Below, in pieces: positions 17,564 through 26,692 of a DNA stretch of 64,000 nucleotides. Made by a program: the position numbers and the translations under genes. The notes under the pieces were generated by a model. The model saw only the letters and a program-made list of their open reading frames with translations. It ran no database searches and was not told the DNA's origin. The stretch comes from Novosphingobium sp. Leaf2 (GTDB lineage Bacteria > Pseudomonadota > Alphaproteobacteria > Sphingomonadales > Sphingomonadaceae). The stretch covers positions 317,501 through 381,500 of the forward strand of contig NZ_LMJY01000001.1 in NCBI RefSeq assembly GCF_001421325.1. The letters are read 5' to 3'. Position 1 is the stretch's first letter; every line of letters begins with the position of its first letter.

Positions 17564-17657
17564 CCTCGTGGACCTTTCCCCTGCTTGCAACATCCCGGGC
17601 CGGCATTCTCCCGGAAGCGGACGGGCCAATATCGCGCGGGCCAAAAGGCATTGCGCG

Positions 17658-18788
17658 CTATTCCGCTGCGATGGCGGCCGCCTCTGCTTCCGTCGCCTCA
17701 ATCTGGGCGGCCTTGGCTTCCACCAGCGCCACGATGTGATCGAGCATCTCTTCGCTTTGCACCGTGTGGTCGGTAACGCCCGACAGGTAGACCATGTGCT
17801 TGCCATTGCCGCCGCCGGTCAGGCCGATATCAGTTTCGCGGGCTTCTCCGGGTCCGTTGACGACGCAGCCCAGAACGGACAGCGAGAGCGGTGTCTTGAT
17901 GTGCTGCAGCCGCTCTTCCAGCGCCTCCACCGTCCGGATCACGTCGAAACCCTGGCGCGCGCAGGATGGACACGATACCACCCGTACGCCGCGGGTGCGC
18001 AGGCCAAGGGCCTTGAGCATTTCGAAGCCGACGCGCACTTCTTCTTCCGGCTCGGCGGAAAGCGATACGCGCAAGGTGTCGCCAATGCCGGACCACAGCA
18101 GCATGCCCATGCCGATCGACGATTTCACGGTGCCGCCGATCAGGCCCCCCGCTTCGGTGATGCCCAGGTGCAGCGGGCAATCCACCGCGTCCGCCAGCCC
18201 CTGATACGCGGCGACGGCCAGGAACACGTCGCTGGCCTTCACTGCCACCTTGTATTCGTGGAAATCGTGGTCCTGCAGCAGTTTGATGTGATCAAGCGCG
18301 GATTCCACCAGCGCCTCAGGGCAGGGCTCGCCGTATTTTTCCAGCAGATCGCGCTCAAGACTGCCCGCGTTGACGCCGATGCGGATGGCGCAGCCGTTGG
18401 CCTTGGCGGCGCGCACCACTTCGGCCACGCGATCGCTGCTGCCGATGTTGCCGGGGTTGATGCGCAAACAGGCCGCGCCTGCGTCGGCGGCTTCAAGGGC
18501 GCGCTTGTAGTGGAAATGGATGTCGGCGATCAGCGGCACTTTGGCCGCGCGCACGATTTCGCGCATGGCGGCGGTGCTTTCCACATCCGGGCACGACACG
18601 CGGATGAGATCCGCACCGGCATCCTCGCAGCGGCGGATCTGGTCGATGGTGGCGCCAGCGTCCGAGGTGAGCGTGTTGGTCATCGTCTGCACCGTGATCG
18701 GCGCATCGCCGCCGACGGGGACGGTACCGACCATGATCTGGCGGCTCTTGCGGCGCGCGATATCGCGCCAGGGTCTGATGGAGGACAT
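17658..18788 (-). CDS. ispG: 4-hydroxy-3-methylbut-2-enyl diphosphate synthase (IspG/GcpE)
   Basis: 376 residues of the bacterial IspG type. The TIM-barrel half starts [20 protein letters not shown] and contains [13 protein letters not shown] and LRINPGNIG. The C-terminal [4Fe-4S] domain supplies Cys273, Cys276 ([10 protein letters not shown]) and Cys308 with the cluster-ligating Glu315 ([10 protein letters not shown]). The enzyme converts MEcPP to HMBPP in the cytosolic MEP isoprenoid pathway, accepting two electrons. An acetyltransferase gene lies 63 bp upstream on the same strand. The Ala/Glu-rich tail after residue 360 is an unremarkable extension. Confidence 0.97.
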   Translation of the reverse strand: MSSIRPWRDIARRKSRQIMVGTVPVGGDAPITVQTMTNTLTSDAGATIDQIRRCEDAGADLIRVSCPDVESTAAMREIVRAAKVPLIADIHFHYKRALEAADAGAACLRINPGNIGSSDRVAEVVRAAKANGCAIRIGVNAGSLERDLLEKYGEPCPEALVESALDHIKLLQDHDFHEYKVAVKASDVFLAVAAYQGLADAVDCPLHLGITEAGGLIGGTVKSSIGMGMLLWSGIGDTLRVSLSAEPEEEVRVGFEMLKALGLRTRGVRVVSCPSCARQGFDVIRTVEALEERLQHIKTPLSLSVLGCVVNGPGEARETDIGLTGGGNGKHMVYLSGVTDHTVQSEEMLDHIVALVEAKAAQIEATEAEAAAIAAE

Positions 18789-18851
18789 GGAGGCCCCTAT
18801 ACCCGCTTGATGCGACGGATAGAAGCCGAATCCGGCATGCGTGCCAAGCGC

Positions 18852-19364
18852 CTAGATGCGCAGAGCGAACAGGAATTCCTCGTCGCGCTGGCTGCCCACG
18901 ATGAAGTGAATGTCGGCGATCTTCTCGAAGCCGTAGCGCGCATAGAATTTCTGTGCGCCGGGATTGTCGGAATAGACGGATAACTGCATCTCGTCCGCCC
19001 CGAAGCGCGCCGCTTCCGCCAGCGCCCAGTCCATCAACCGGGTGCCGATGCCCTGGCCGATCGCCGACGGCGCGGCGTAAAGCTGCTTGAGCTCGATAAC
19101 GGTGTTGCCACGCGCGTGTTCGGGCCAGCCGCAGGCCATCACCAGCTTGCAGAAGCCCAGTAACCCCTTGCCGCCCTGCGCCAGCATCACCCGCATCGCC
19201 GGATCCGCGATCTCGCGCGCGATCTTGTGCTCGCCGTGCGTACTCGCCAGAAACCCGGCGAGATTTTCGGGCGTGTAGAGGTGCCCGAATTTGGCGACGA
19301 AACTGTCTGCTCCCAGACGGGCAAGAGCAGCGGCATCGGCGGGCACAGCTGGGCGCAGGATCAT
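18852..19364 (-). CDS. GNAT family N-acetyltransferase
   Basis: 170 residues with the GNAT fold pattern: N-terminal MILRPAVPADAAALARLGAD, the acetyl-CoA pyrophosphate loop in LYAAPSAIGQGIGTRLMDWAL (the Q-x-x-G-x-G/A type motif is GQGIGT), and the C-terminal LSVYSDNPGAQKFYARYGFE. Such enzymes transfer an acetyl group from acetyl-CoA to an amine; the substrate is not predictable. It precedes ispG in the same direction and may share its transcript. Confidence 0.9.
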   Translation of the reverse strand: MILRPAVPADAAALARLGADSFVAKFGHLYTPENLAGFLASTHGEHKIAREIADPAMRVMLAQGGKGLLGFCKLVMACGWPEHARGNTVIELKQLYAAPSAIGQGIGTRLMDWALAEAARFGADEMQLSVYSDNPGAQKFYARYGFEKIADIHFIVGSQRDEEFLFALRI

Positions 19365-19516
19365 GAGGTGTTCCCGGTCATTGCGGATGGTTTTCGGTTT
19401 TACAGGATGTAGCCGGTCAGCCGGACACGCTCCACCGTTTGTCCCACCCAGCTTACGCGGGTTCTGTTGTGCCGGAACAGCTGCCGCAACGACCTATCGC
19501 TGAATTTGGGAAATCC

Positions 19517-19590
19517 TGGATGCCCCGCGAGGATTCGAACCTCGATAGACGGAATCAGAATCCGTAGTCTTACCATTAGACGACGGGGCA
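19517..19590 (-). tRNA. tRNA-Gln (anticodon CUG), CCA encoded
   Basis: All cloverleaf parts are visible on the minus strand: acceptor TGCCCCG/CGGGGCA (7 bp), D arm GTCT-AATGGTA-AGAC, anticodon arm ACGGA-TTCTGAT-TCCGT with CTG at positions 34-36, a 4-nt variable loop, T arm CGAGG-TTCGAAT-CCTCG. CCA is encoded (19517-19519). The discriminator base reads U, which is not the G usual for bacterial tRNA-Gln. The rest of the 19365-19744 gap holds no gene I can support. Confidence 0.96.
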
Positions 19591-19744
19591 TCGGAGGCCG
19601 CTCCTCTAGTGAGGGTTGCGATTCGGGTCAAGCGCGCTCGTTCGCCCTGTGAACACGAGGCCTTGTGCCTTTGGCGCCGGGGCGTTAGCATCCCATTCAG
19701 GTGTCCGCCCATCGGCGGGATGACAGTAACGAGTAAAAATAATC

Positions 19745-21130
19745 ATGGCGGAGCACGATCCGCCGGCAGCAAAAGTCGAAGTGTCGAGGCGCGCGCGAAA
19801 GCGCCGCAATGGTCGCAAGGGCAAGGCTGGCCCCGCGGCTGGAGACACCGCCAAGGTGGTCGCGCGCACTGCAAATGGTGTGCACGAACCCAAGGCAGGC
19901 AAAAAAGCGCCGCGCGCAAAGAACGAGGGTATCCGCCCGGGCCCGCCCGCCGCCATCGCGGCTGAGCAAGGGGCAGAGCCATCGCGCTTGACGCCGGCGA
20001 CGGTTGATTCCGACGGCGGCGAGGCGTCGCGCACAGCACCTGCGTCCATCGCGGCCCCTGCGTTCGCACCCACGGCGCCCGGCATGTCTTTGCCGCGTCA
20101 GTCCTATGCCGCGATCGATCTGGGCACCAACAACTGCCGCCTGCTGATTGCACGGCCTTCGGGCGAGAATTTCACCGTGATCGACGCGTTCAGCCGCGTG
20201 GTGCGACTGGGCGAGGGTCTGGCGCAGTCTGGCCGGCTGTCAGACGCGGCGATGGAGCGTACCCTTTCGGCGCTGCGGATCTGCGCTGACAAACTCATGC
20301 GCCGCAATGTGTTCCTGGCCCGTTCGGTGGCGACGGAGGCATGCCGCCGTGCGTCCAACGGCCCCGATTTCATCGAGCGGGTCCGTCAGGAAACCGGCAT
20401 CGCCCTGGACATCATCAGCGCGCGCGAGGAAGCGCGGCTTGCCGTGCTGGGCTGTCATGTGCTGCTGGAGCAGGGTTTTGGCCCGGCGATGATCTTCGAC
20501 ATTGGTGGGGGGTCCACCGAACTGGTGCTGATCGAAAGCACCGGCACCGTACCGCGTATCCTGGACTGGCAAAGCGTGCCATGGGGCGTCGTGTCGCTCA
20601 CTGAAAGCTGTGGGCCGGAAGGCGCGACGCAGGAGGAGCGGCTGGCCCGCTACACACACATGCACAGCCTTGTTGCCGAGAGTTTTGCGGCATTTTCCCG
20701 GCGCGTGGGCCCGGCCCGCGAAAGCGCGAGTCAGGACGGCCCGCTGCGGCTGCTGGGCACGAGCGGTACCGTGACCACGCTGGCCAGCCTGCACCTTGAA
20801 CTGCCGCAGTATGACCGGCGGATGGTCGACGGCCTGATCGTTCCAGCCGAATCGATGCGCGACATCAGCGCGCGCCTGTCGTCCATGGCGATTGAGGAGC
20901 GGCGTGAAGTGGCCTGCATCGGACGTGAGCGTGCCGATCTGGTGGTGGCCGGCTGCGCGATCCTGGAAGCGATCCTGGATTTGTGGCCGGCATCCCGGCT
21001 GGGCGTGGCGGACCGGGGTATCCGCGAAGGCATTCTGCGTAGCCTGATCGCATCGCACGGCGGCCCGCGTGGCAGCCGGCCCGCGCCGACCGGCGTCTAT
21101 GCCGCCCGCAGCACCGCGGGTGCCGCATGA
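19745..21130 (+). CDS. ppx: Ppx/GppA family phosphatase with a basic N-terminal extension
   Basis: 461 residues. The ASKHA-fold core starts at about residue 118 with AAIDLGTNNCRLLIARP (phosphate-1 loop), followed by ATEACRRASNG, ISAREEARLA and the second phosphate loop MIFDIGGGSTELVL, then GTSGTVTTLASL. Family members hydrolyse polyphosphate or pppGpp. The first roughly 115 residues are disordered, rich in Lys, Arg, Ala and Pro (RRARKRRNGRKGKAG), an extension not needed for the fold. The stop overlaps the rlmE start (ATGA), so the two are translationally coupled. Exopolyphosphatase and guanosine pentaphosphatase cannot be separated by reading. Confidence 0.92.
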   Translation: MAEHDPPAAKVEVSRRARKRRNGRKGKAGPAAGDTAKVVARTANGVHEPKAGKKAPRAKNEGIRPGPPAAIAAEQGAEPSRLTPATVDSDGGEASRTAPASIAAPAFAPTAPGMSLPRQSYAAIDLGTNNCRLLIARPSGENFTVIDAFSRVVRLGEGLAQSGRLSDAAMERTLSALRICADKLMRRNVFLARSVATEACRRASNGPDFIERVRQETGIALDIISAREEARLAVLGCHVLLEQGFGPAMIFDIGGGSTELVLIESTGTVPRILDWQSVPWGVVSLTESCGPEGATQEERLARYTHMHSLVAESFAAFSRRVGPARESASQDGPLRLLGTSGTVTTLASLHLELPQYDRRMVDGLIVPAESMRDISARLSSMAIEERREVACIGRERADLVVAGCAILEAILDLWPASRLGVADRGIREGILRSLIASHGGPRGSRPAPTGVYAARSTAGAA

Positions 21131-21807
21131 GCCGGTCCGGACGCGATCCCGGTGAGCGGCTGCGCACGGCTCGCAAACGCACCGCCAGTTCCTCACGCTG
21201 GCTGACGCGCCAGCTCAACGATCCGTATGTGAAGAAGGCCAAGGCTGACGGCTATCGCAGCCGCGCGGCTTACAAGCTGATCGAGCTGGACGAGAAGTTC
21301 GACCTGTTCAAAGGCGTGGAACGCGCGGTCGATCTGGGGATCGCACCAGGCGGATGGAGCCAGGTGCTGCGCCTCAAGCGGCCCGAGGCGAAGGTGGTGG
21401 GCATAGACCTGCTACCTACCGACCCGATCGAAGGGGTGACCATCTTCGAGATGGATTTCATGGCCGACGAGGCGCCCGCCGCGCTGGAAGGCGCGCTGGA
21501 AGGTGCGCCGGATCTGATCCTGTCCGACATGGCGGCAAACACGGTGGGTCACAAGCAGACCGACCATCTGCGCACCATGGGGCTGGTGGAAACAGCTGCG
21601 GACTTCGCGATCCAGACGCTGGCGCCGGGCGGCACGTTCGTGGCCAAGGTTCTGGCGGGGGGCACTGATACCCAGCTGCTGGGCCTGCTCAAGCGCCACT
21701 TCACCAGCGTGAAGCACGCCAAGCCGCCGGCGAGCCGCAAGGACTCATCCGAGTGGTACGTGATTGCCAAAGGCTTCAAGGGGGCGGCAGCGTCCCCGGA
21801 CCCGTAA
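21127..21807 (+). CDS. rlmE: 23S rRNA (uridine-2'-O-)-methyltransferase RlmE/FtsJ
   Basis: 226 residues, a typical RrmJ/FtsJ. The catalytic K-D-K-E tetrad can be placed at Lys50 (RSRAAYKL), Asp134 (ILSDMAANT), Lys174 (TFVAKVLAGG) and Glu209 (SSEWYVIAKG). The SAM-binding loop is VDLGIAPGGWSQVL. The enzyme methylates the A-loop uridine (U2552 in E. coli numbering) late in 50S assembly. The N-terminal 28 residues are basic. The start overlaps the stop of the Ppx/GppA gene by 4 bp. Confidence 0.96.
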   Translation: MSRSGRDPGERLRTARKRTASSSRWLTRQLNDPYVKKAKADGYRSRAAYKLIELDEKFDLFKGVERAVDLGIAPGGWSQVLRLKRPEAKVVGIDLLPTDPIEGVTIFEMDFMADEAPAALEGALEGAPDLILSDMAANTVGHKQTDHLRTMGLVETAADFAIQTLAPGGTFVAKVLAGGTDTQLLGLLKRHFTSVKHAKPPASRKDSSEWYVIAKGFKGAAASPDP

Positions 21808-21857
21808 GGCGGTCGCCAAGTGCGAGCGCGGCTGCTTACACTACGTCTGAAAATGCG

Positions 21858-21900
21858 AAAACGGCCTGCAAGCGACTCGGCGGCGCTTGCAGACCGTTTT
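21858..21900 (-). terminator. Bidirectional intrinsic terminator between rlmE and the cytochrome c gene
   Basis: AAAACGGCCTGCAAGCG pairs with CGCTTGCAGACCGTTTT over about 17 bp with one C-A mismatch (G-U on the minus-strand transcript). It carries T-runs on both sides and lies between converging genes. Confidence 0.92.
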
Positions 21901-21936
21901 CCACCGGCTTGCCGAAACGACAGCCGGGATCCTGAA

Positions 21937-22638
21937 TCAGGGGGTCTTGGTGCCGACCTTCGCCTGCGTCTCCGAAACGGACCCTACCGCTTTGTCTGCC
22001 GTGCCTGGCGCTGGCGTGGCGGGCTGGGCAGGCGTGGCGCCCGCAGCAGCGGCGGCACCGCCGCCTGCAGCCGGAGCCTTGCCACCAGCAGGTGCAGCGC
22101 CTGCGGCGGGAGCGGCTGGCAACGGCAGGTTGGAGCCTTGCGTGTTGAGATAGGCGATGACGTTCGCGCGGTCCTCCGGCTTGGACAAGCCGGCGAAGGT
22201 CATCTTGGTGCCCGGCGCGAACGCCTTGGGGCTTTTCAGCCATTCATACAGCTTGGCGAAGTCCCAGTTCCCGCCCTTGCTCTTGAGTGCATCCGAGAAT
22301 GCGAAGCCGCCGGCGCCTTGGCCGATCGCTTCGCCCACGACGCCATGCAGGTTCGGGCCGATGCCGTTGGCGCCGCCTGCGTTGATGGTGTGGCACGACG
22401 TGCACTTGGCGAACGTGGCCTCGCCCTTGGCGACGTCTGCGGTGGCGAGCAAGGCCTCGACCGGGGGATCGCCACCCGCAGCGCCTTCCTCGGCAACGCC
22501 TTGTACGGCATAGCCCGGCGTGTGCGGCGGATGGTTCTTGTCAGCCTGGAAATACATCCCGCTGGCGATCGTCAAGCCAAGGCCGACGATACCTGAAAAC
22601 AGAATCCAACCGGCGGTAGTATTGAAACGATCGTCCAT
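21937..22638 (-). CDS. Membrane-anchored class I cytochrome c (cytochrome c552/CycM type)
   Basis: 233 residues. An uncleaved N-terminal anchor (about residues 9-30, AGWILFSGIVGLGLTIASGMY) leads to a periplasmic domain with heme motif CTSCH (79-83), the segment GIGPNLHGVVG, and the axial methionine in GTKMTFAGL (Met146), ending VIAYLNT. This is the CycM-like design that passes electrons from the bc1 complex to the terminal oxidase. After residue 170 an Ala/Pro/Gly-rich tail of about 60 residues is added, low-complexity and probably disordered. It is divergent from the prephenate dehydratase gene. Confidence 0.94.
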   Translation of the reverse strand: MDDRFNTTAGWILFSGIVGLGLTIASGMYFQADKNHPPHTPGYAVQGVAEEGAAGGDPPVEALLATADVAKGEATFAKCTSCHTINAGGANGIGPNLHGVVGEAIGQGAGGFAFSDALKSKGGNWDFAKLYEWLKSPKAFAPGTKMTFAGLSKPEDRANVIAYLNTQGSNLPLPAAPAAGAAPAGGKAPAAGGGAAAAAGATPAQPATPAPGTADKAVGSVSETQAKVGTKTP

Positions 22639-22759
22639 TCAGCAGTGCCCCACGGGTGATTATACGCTCATCCTGTTGTTTGCGGGCTCTAAAGCCCGGC
22701 ATGGCGCAGCGCAAGAGCCATTGCGGATATCGCCGATGCCGCCTAATCGCGCCACCACC

Positions 22760-23659
22760 ATGTCGATCTATCCGCAACCCGCACTCGCCCTCGTTCGCGA
22801 GATGGAAACCGCAGCGCTTGCCCAGCCCCAGCGCGCGGTCGCCCTGCAAGGCGCGCCGGGCTGCAATGGCCACCGCGCCGCGCTGGAATACGACGCTGAC
22901 TGCCTGCCGTTGCCCTGCTTTGCGTTCGAGGATGCCTTGGATGCGGTGAAGGAAGGCCGGGCCGACCGGGCGATCATTCCGATCGAGAATTCCCAGCACG
23001 GGCGCGTTGCCGACATTCACTTTCTGTTGCCTGAAAGCGGCCTGTCGATCGTGGGCGAGCATTTCATGGGGATCGAGCACGCGCTGATGGCACTGCCGGG
23101 TGAGGCGGGTCCGTTCACCCGTGCTTACAGCCATCCGCAGGCGCTGGGGCAATCGCGCCGTTACCTGCGCGCGCGCGGCATCGTGCCGATGGCGTATGCC
23201 GATACCGCAGGTGCCGCCGCGCTGGTGCGCGAACTGGGCGAGCCGGACGCGTGCGCGATCGCGCCGATCCTGGCGGCCAAGCTCTATGGCCTCGACGTGA
23301 TCGAGCAGAACGTCGAGGACGCTGCGGACAACACCACCCGCTTCGTGGTTCTTGCGCGTGAGCCGCTCGATCCGTTCGAACTGCGTGGCTCCAAGGCGAT
23401 GACGACGTTCATCTTCGAGGTGAAGAACATCGTCGCGGCTCTTTACAAGGCGCTGGGGGGCTTTGCCACCAACGGCGTGAACATGACCAAGCTGGAAAGC
23501 TACCAGATCGGCTCCAGCTTTGCCGCCACCACTTTTTATGCCGACATCGAAGGCGCACCGGGCGACCCGCGCGTGGATCAGGCGCTGCAGGAGCTGGCGT
23601 TCCACTGTAAATACGTGCGGCCGCTGGGCACTTACTTGCAGGCGCGTTCGCGCGGGTAG
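22760..23659 (+). CDS. pheA: Prephenate dehydratase with ACT domain
   Basis: 299 residues from the ATG at 22760; an in-frame ATG at 22736 is an equally possible start because neither has a clear Shine-Dalgarno. The catalytic domain includes ALQGAPGCNGHRAA, IIPIENSQHGRVADIH, YSHPQALGQ and the active-site motif NTTRFVVLA. The C-terminal ACT regulatory domain begins TTFIFEVKNIVAALYKAL and carries KLESYQIG in place of the ESRP motif of enteric enzymes, a form I recall as usual in alphaproteobacteria. It decarboxylates and dehydrates prephenate to phenylpyruvate for phenylalanine synthesis, normally with feedback inhibition through the ACT domain. Monofunctional; no chorismate mutase domain is seen. 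Confidence 0.95.
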   Translation: MSIYPQPALALVREMETAALAQPQRAVALQGAPGCNGHRAALEYDADCLPLPCFAFEDALDAVKEGRADRAIIPIENSQHGRVADIHFLLPESGLSIVGEHFMGIEHALMALPGEAGPFTRAYSHPQALGQSRRYLRARGIVPMAYADTAGAAALVRELGEPDACAIAPILAAKLYGLDVIEQNVEDAADNTTRFVVLAREPLDPFELRGSKAMTTFIFEVKNIVAALYKALGGFATNGVNMTKLESYQIGSSFAATTFYADIEGAPGDPRVDQALQELAFHCKYVRPLGTYLQARSRG

Positions 23660-23732
23660 GACGCGCGTAGGATGGGCATAAGCCCGCCCGCAACGGGTTG
23701 CACTGCAGCACCCACCGTGCAATCGTGAACAC

Positions 23733-24395
23733 GTGGCAGTCGATACAAGTCAAGGTGCGGGCCCGACCGCAAGCGGTGCGACTGATTGGAAGGCGGTGCG
23801 TGACACCGCCGACATCCAGTATGCGCCGCTCCCCGATTTCAAACCCACGCCGCCTGCGCAGACCCCCGAATGGCTGAAAGCGTTTGGGCGGCTGCTCGAA
23901 GCGATCTTTGCGCCGATCGGACGCATGCTGGGCGTATCCTGGCCGATCTTCCAGTGGATCCTGATTGGCGGGGCGGTCCTGCTGGCCGGGTTCATCGTAT
24001 GGCGGCTGGTGATCGAGCCGTGGCTGGACCAGCGCCGCAATCGTTCCGTCGAAGAAATTCCGCAATGGGCACCTTCGCGCGAAGAGGCTGTCGCGCTGCT
24101 GGAAGACGCTGATCGACTGGCGGCGCAGGGTTTGTACGGGGAGGCAGCGCATCTCCTGCTGCGGCGCAGTGTGCGCCAGATTTCCGATGCCCGTCCCGAC
24201 TGGCTGAATGCGGCCAGCACCGCGCGCGAGATTGCCGCGCTCAAGATGCTGCCGGAAGCCGGGCGCAGCGCCTTTGGCGTGATCGCGCAGCGGGTTGAGC
24301 GCGCGGTATTCGCGCTGCGCGATCTTGATGCGCAGGACTGGTCGGCCGCGCGCGACGCCTATGCCCGCTTCGCGCAAGTGGAGCTTCGAGCATGA
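23733..24395 (+). CDS. DUF4129 domain membrane protein (operon gene 1)
   Basis: 220 residues from a GTG start. A soluble N-terminal part of about 70 residues contains YAPLPDFKPTPPAQTPEW, followed by one transmembrane helix (about residues 72-93, FQWILIGGAVLLAGFIVW). The C-terminal DUF4129-like domain is helical (REEAVALLEDADRLAAQGLYGEAAHLLLRR, then AREIAALKMLP), a pattern often found next to or fused with transglutaminase-like proteins. The stop overlaps the next start (ATGA). It opens the six-gene operon DUF4129-DUF4350-MoxR-DUF58-SpoIIM-RDD. Biochemical function unknown. Confidence 0.82.
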   Translation: MAVDTSQGAGPTASGATDWKAVRDTADIQYAPLPDFKPTPPAQTPEWLKAFGRLLEAIFAPIGRMLGVSWPIFQWILIGGAVLLAGFIVWRLVIEPWLDQRRNRSVEEIPQWAPSREEAVALLEDADRLAAQGLYGEAAHLLLRRSVRQISDARPDWLNAASTAREIAALKMLPEAGRSAFGVIAQRVERAVFALRDLDAQDWSAARDAYARFAQVELRA

Positions 24396-25720
24396 CCGCG
24401 CGTCCTGTGGCCGTCGGGGCGAATCCCTTCTCGCGCTGGGCGGTGCTGGCCATCGTACTGCTGGGGTCCGCCCTGTTCGTGGCGCTGTTGTGGATGATCG
24501 CCACCGGCACCGGCATGGGCTCTGCCAACGATGGTCAGGCGCATGCCGAGGGCAGAGGCTTGAACGGCTACGCGGCGATGGCGGATTATCTGGAGCGGCG
24601 CGGTTACGCGGTGGCGAAGCTGCGCAATCCCGGCGCGTTGGCCCAGCCCGGCCTGCTGATCCTCACGCCGCCGCCCTATGCCGATGGCAAGGATATCCAG
24701 AAGATCGTCGAACGCCGCCGCTACGTGGGGCCTACGCTGGTGATCACGCCGAAGTGGTCCGCCAGCCCGCCGGCGCGCGAGCAAGCTGCTCGCGCCAAAA
24801 AGGGCTGGGTGCGTTTGGTCGGCACGGCGCCGCCCAACTGGGAAGGCTTTCTCGACGAACTCACCGTCCAGATCACCGCGCGCAGCAAGGCGCAGGCGGG
24901 CTGGAGCGGTGTGGGCCTTTCGGGCGAACTGCCGGCGCCGGCTTTCGTGCTGTCCGGCGCGGGCACCGGGCTGGTGCGGGTGGTTGGAACGCGCGATGGC
25001 AAGTTGACGCTGGCCGGCTTCATGGACGATGGCGGTGCATATCCGGGCCTCGAAGCGATCGCCCAGGACCGCGTCCTGCATTCCGGCGAGGAAGAAGACG
25101 ACGGCAAGCTGCAGCCGGTGATCGTGGTGTTCGAGCCTGACCTGCTCGACAATTACGGCATGGCCCGCTTCCAGAACGCCCAGCTGGCGGAGGTGCTGGT
25201 CAAGGCCGCCGGCGTGCCGCCGGGCGGACCGGTGTCATTCGACATGACGCTTAACGGTTATGGCCGTTCGCAGAATCTGCTGACCCTCGCTTTCACGCCG
25301 CCGTTCCTGGCCGCCACGCTGTGCCTGCTGCTGGCGGCGCTGGCGATCGGCTGGCGCGCCTTCCTGCGCTTCGGTCCGCCACTGGCCCCCGAACGCGCGA
25401 TCGCTTTCGGCAAGCGCGCGCTGGTGGCCAATTCCGCCGGGCTGGTGCTGCGCACGCGCCGCCTGCACCTTCTGGGCGGTCCTTATGCCGACCGTGTGCG
25501 TGACCGGCTCGTAACGGCGCTGGCCCTGCCGCGCACGCTCGATGCGCAGCGCACCGATGCGGCCATAGATCGTGCCTTTGCCGCGCGCGGGCTTGCGCAT
25601 GGGGCGGACAGCGAACCCTTCTCCGTGATCGCCGCCCGGCTTCGCGCCGCGCGCCGCTCACACGATCTCCTCAAGGCCGCGCGCGATCTCCACGCGCTCG
25701 AAAGGATGCTGACCCGATGA
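24392..25720 (+). CDS. DUF4350-like membrane protein (operon gene 2)
   Basis: 442 residues. An N-terminal helix (about residues 16-38) and a second one at about 308-328 ([20 protein letters not shown]) bracket a large extracytoplasmic domain. That domain starts with the family-like segment [25 protein letters not shown] and contains [19 protein letters not shown]. The C-terminal region after residue 340 is a cytosolic helical domain. DUF4350 has the look of a GATase-like or periplasmic-binding fold but no catalytic residues are evident to me. It overlaps both neighbours by 4 bp, so it is translationally coupled to the DUF4129 and MoxR genes. Confidence 0.78.
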   Translation: MTARPVAVGANPFSRWAVLAIVLLGSALFVALLWMIATGTGMGSANDGQAHAEGRGLNGYAAMADYLERRGYAVAKLRNPGALAQPGLLILTPPPYADGKDIQKIVERRRYVGPTLVITPKWSASPPAREQAARAKKGWVRLVGTAPPNWEGFLDELTVQITARSKAQAGWSGVGLSGELPAPAFVLSGAGTGLVRVVGTRDGKLTLAGFMDDGGAYPGLEAIAQDRVLHSGEEEDDGKLQPVIVVFEPDLLDNYGMARFQNAQLAEVLVKAAGVPPGGPVSFDMTLNGYGRSQNLLTLAFTPPFLAATLCLLLAALAIGWRAFLRFGPPLAPERAIAFGKRALVANSAGLVLRTRRLHLLGGPYADRVRDRLVTALALPRTLDAQRTDAAIDRAFAARGLAHGADSEPFSVIAARLRAARRSHDLLKAARDLHALERMLTR

Positions 25721-26691
25721 CCGAAAATCCCGCTCCCGATATCGCGCACGTCGGTGCGCTGGCGGACGCGATCCGCACCGAAGTGGCCAAGGGCGTGATC
25801 GGCCAGTCCGAAACGGTGGAACATCTGCTCGTCGCCCTGATGGCACGGGGGCACGTGCTTCTGGAAGGGCCGCCGGGAACGGCGAAGACCTTTCTGGCGC
25901 AGTGCTTTGCCGCTACGCTGGGGCTGGACTTTGGGCGCATCCAGTTCACGCCGGACCTGATGCCAGGCGACATTCTGGGCTCCAACCTGTTCAACTTCCA
26001 GACCAGCCAGTTCACGCTGACGCGCGGGCCGATCTTCTGCGATCTGCTGCTTGCGGACGAGATCAACCGCACCCCGCCCAAGACGCAGGCCGCGCTGCTA
26101 GAAGCGATGCAGGAGCGCCGCGTTACGCTGGACGGCACGGCCCACGCGCTGCCGGGCCACTTCACCGTGGTGGCAACCCAAAACCCGATCGAAAGCCAGG
26201 GCGTCTACCCGCTGCCGGAGGCGCAGCTCGATCGCTTCTTGTTCAAGCTGCTGGTCGATTACCCCAGCCTGGAGGAAGAAACTCGCATCGTTGCCCGCTA
26301 CGGCGAAAACCGCGGTGCGCCCACGGCGGCTGAGGTGGGCATCACGGCGGTCACCACCCCGGCGCAGCTGGAGGCGGCAACGCAGGCGGTCTCCGCAGTC
26401 AAGCTGGCCGATAGCGTGACCGATTACGTGGTGCGCTTGGTACGCGCGACGCGCGAAAGCGCAGACCTTGCCAGCGGCGCCTCCCCGCGCGCCGCCGTGC
26501 TGCTGGCCGGCGCGGCCCGCGCCCGCGCCGCGTTGGACGGACGCGATTATGTGGTGCCCGATGACGTGAAGGCGTTGGCAACGTCGGTGCTGCGCCACCG
26601 CCTGCTGCTCAGCCCCGCCGCCGAAATCGAAGGCAAGCAGGTGGAAGCGCTGGTGCGCCATCTCGTAGAACAAACCGAAGCGCCGCGCTGA
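25717..26691 (+). CDS. MoxR family AAA+ ATPase (operon gene 3)
   Basis: 324 residues, complete for the family. Walker A is GPPGTAKT (51-58), Walker B LLLADE (110-115) followed by [18 protein letters not shown], sensor 1 is [10 protein letters not shown] and the C-terminal lid carries [19 protein letters not shown] with the sensor-2 arginine. MoxR proteins act as chaperones that activate or insert cofactors into partner proteins, typically with a VWA/DUF58 partner encoded next door, as here. The start overlaps the DUF4350 stop, and the DUF58 gene begins 1 bp after its stop. Confidence 0.95.
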   Translation: MTENPAPDIAHVGALADAIRTEVAKGVIGQSETVEHLLVALMARGHVLLEGPPGTAKTFLAQCFAATLGLDFGRIQFTPDLMPGDILGSNLFNFQTSQFTLTRGPIFCDLLLADEINRTPPKTQAALLEAMQERRVTLDGTAHALPGHFTVVATQNPIESQGVYPLPEAQLDRFLFKLLVDYPSLEEETRIVARYGENRGAPTAAEVGITAVTTPAQLEAATQAVSAVKLADSVTDYVVRLVRATRESADLASGASPRAAVLLAGAARARAALDGRDYVVPDDVKALATSVLRHRLLLSPAAEIEGKQVEALVRHLVEQTEAPR

Positions 26692-26692
26692 C

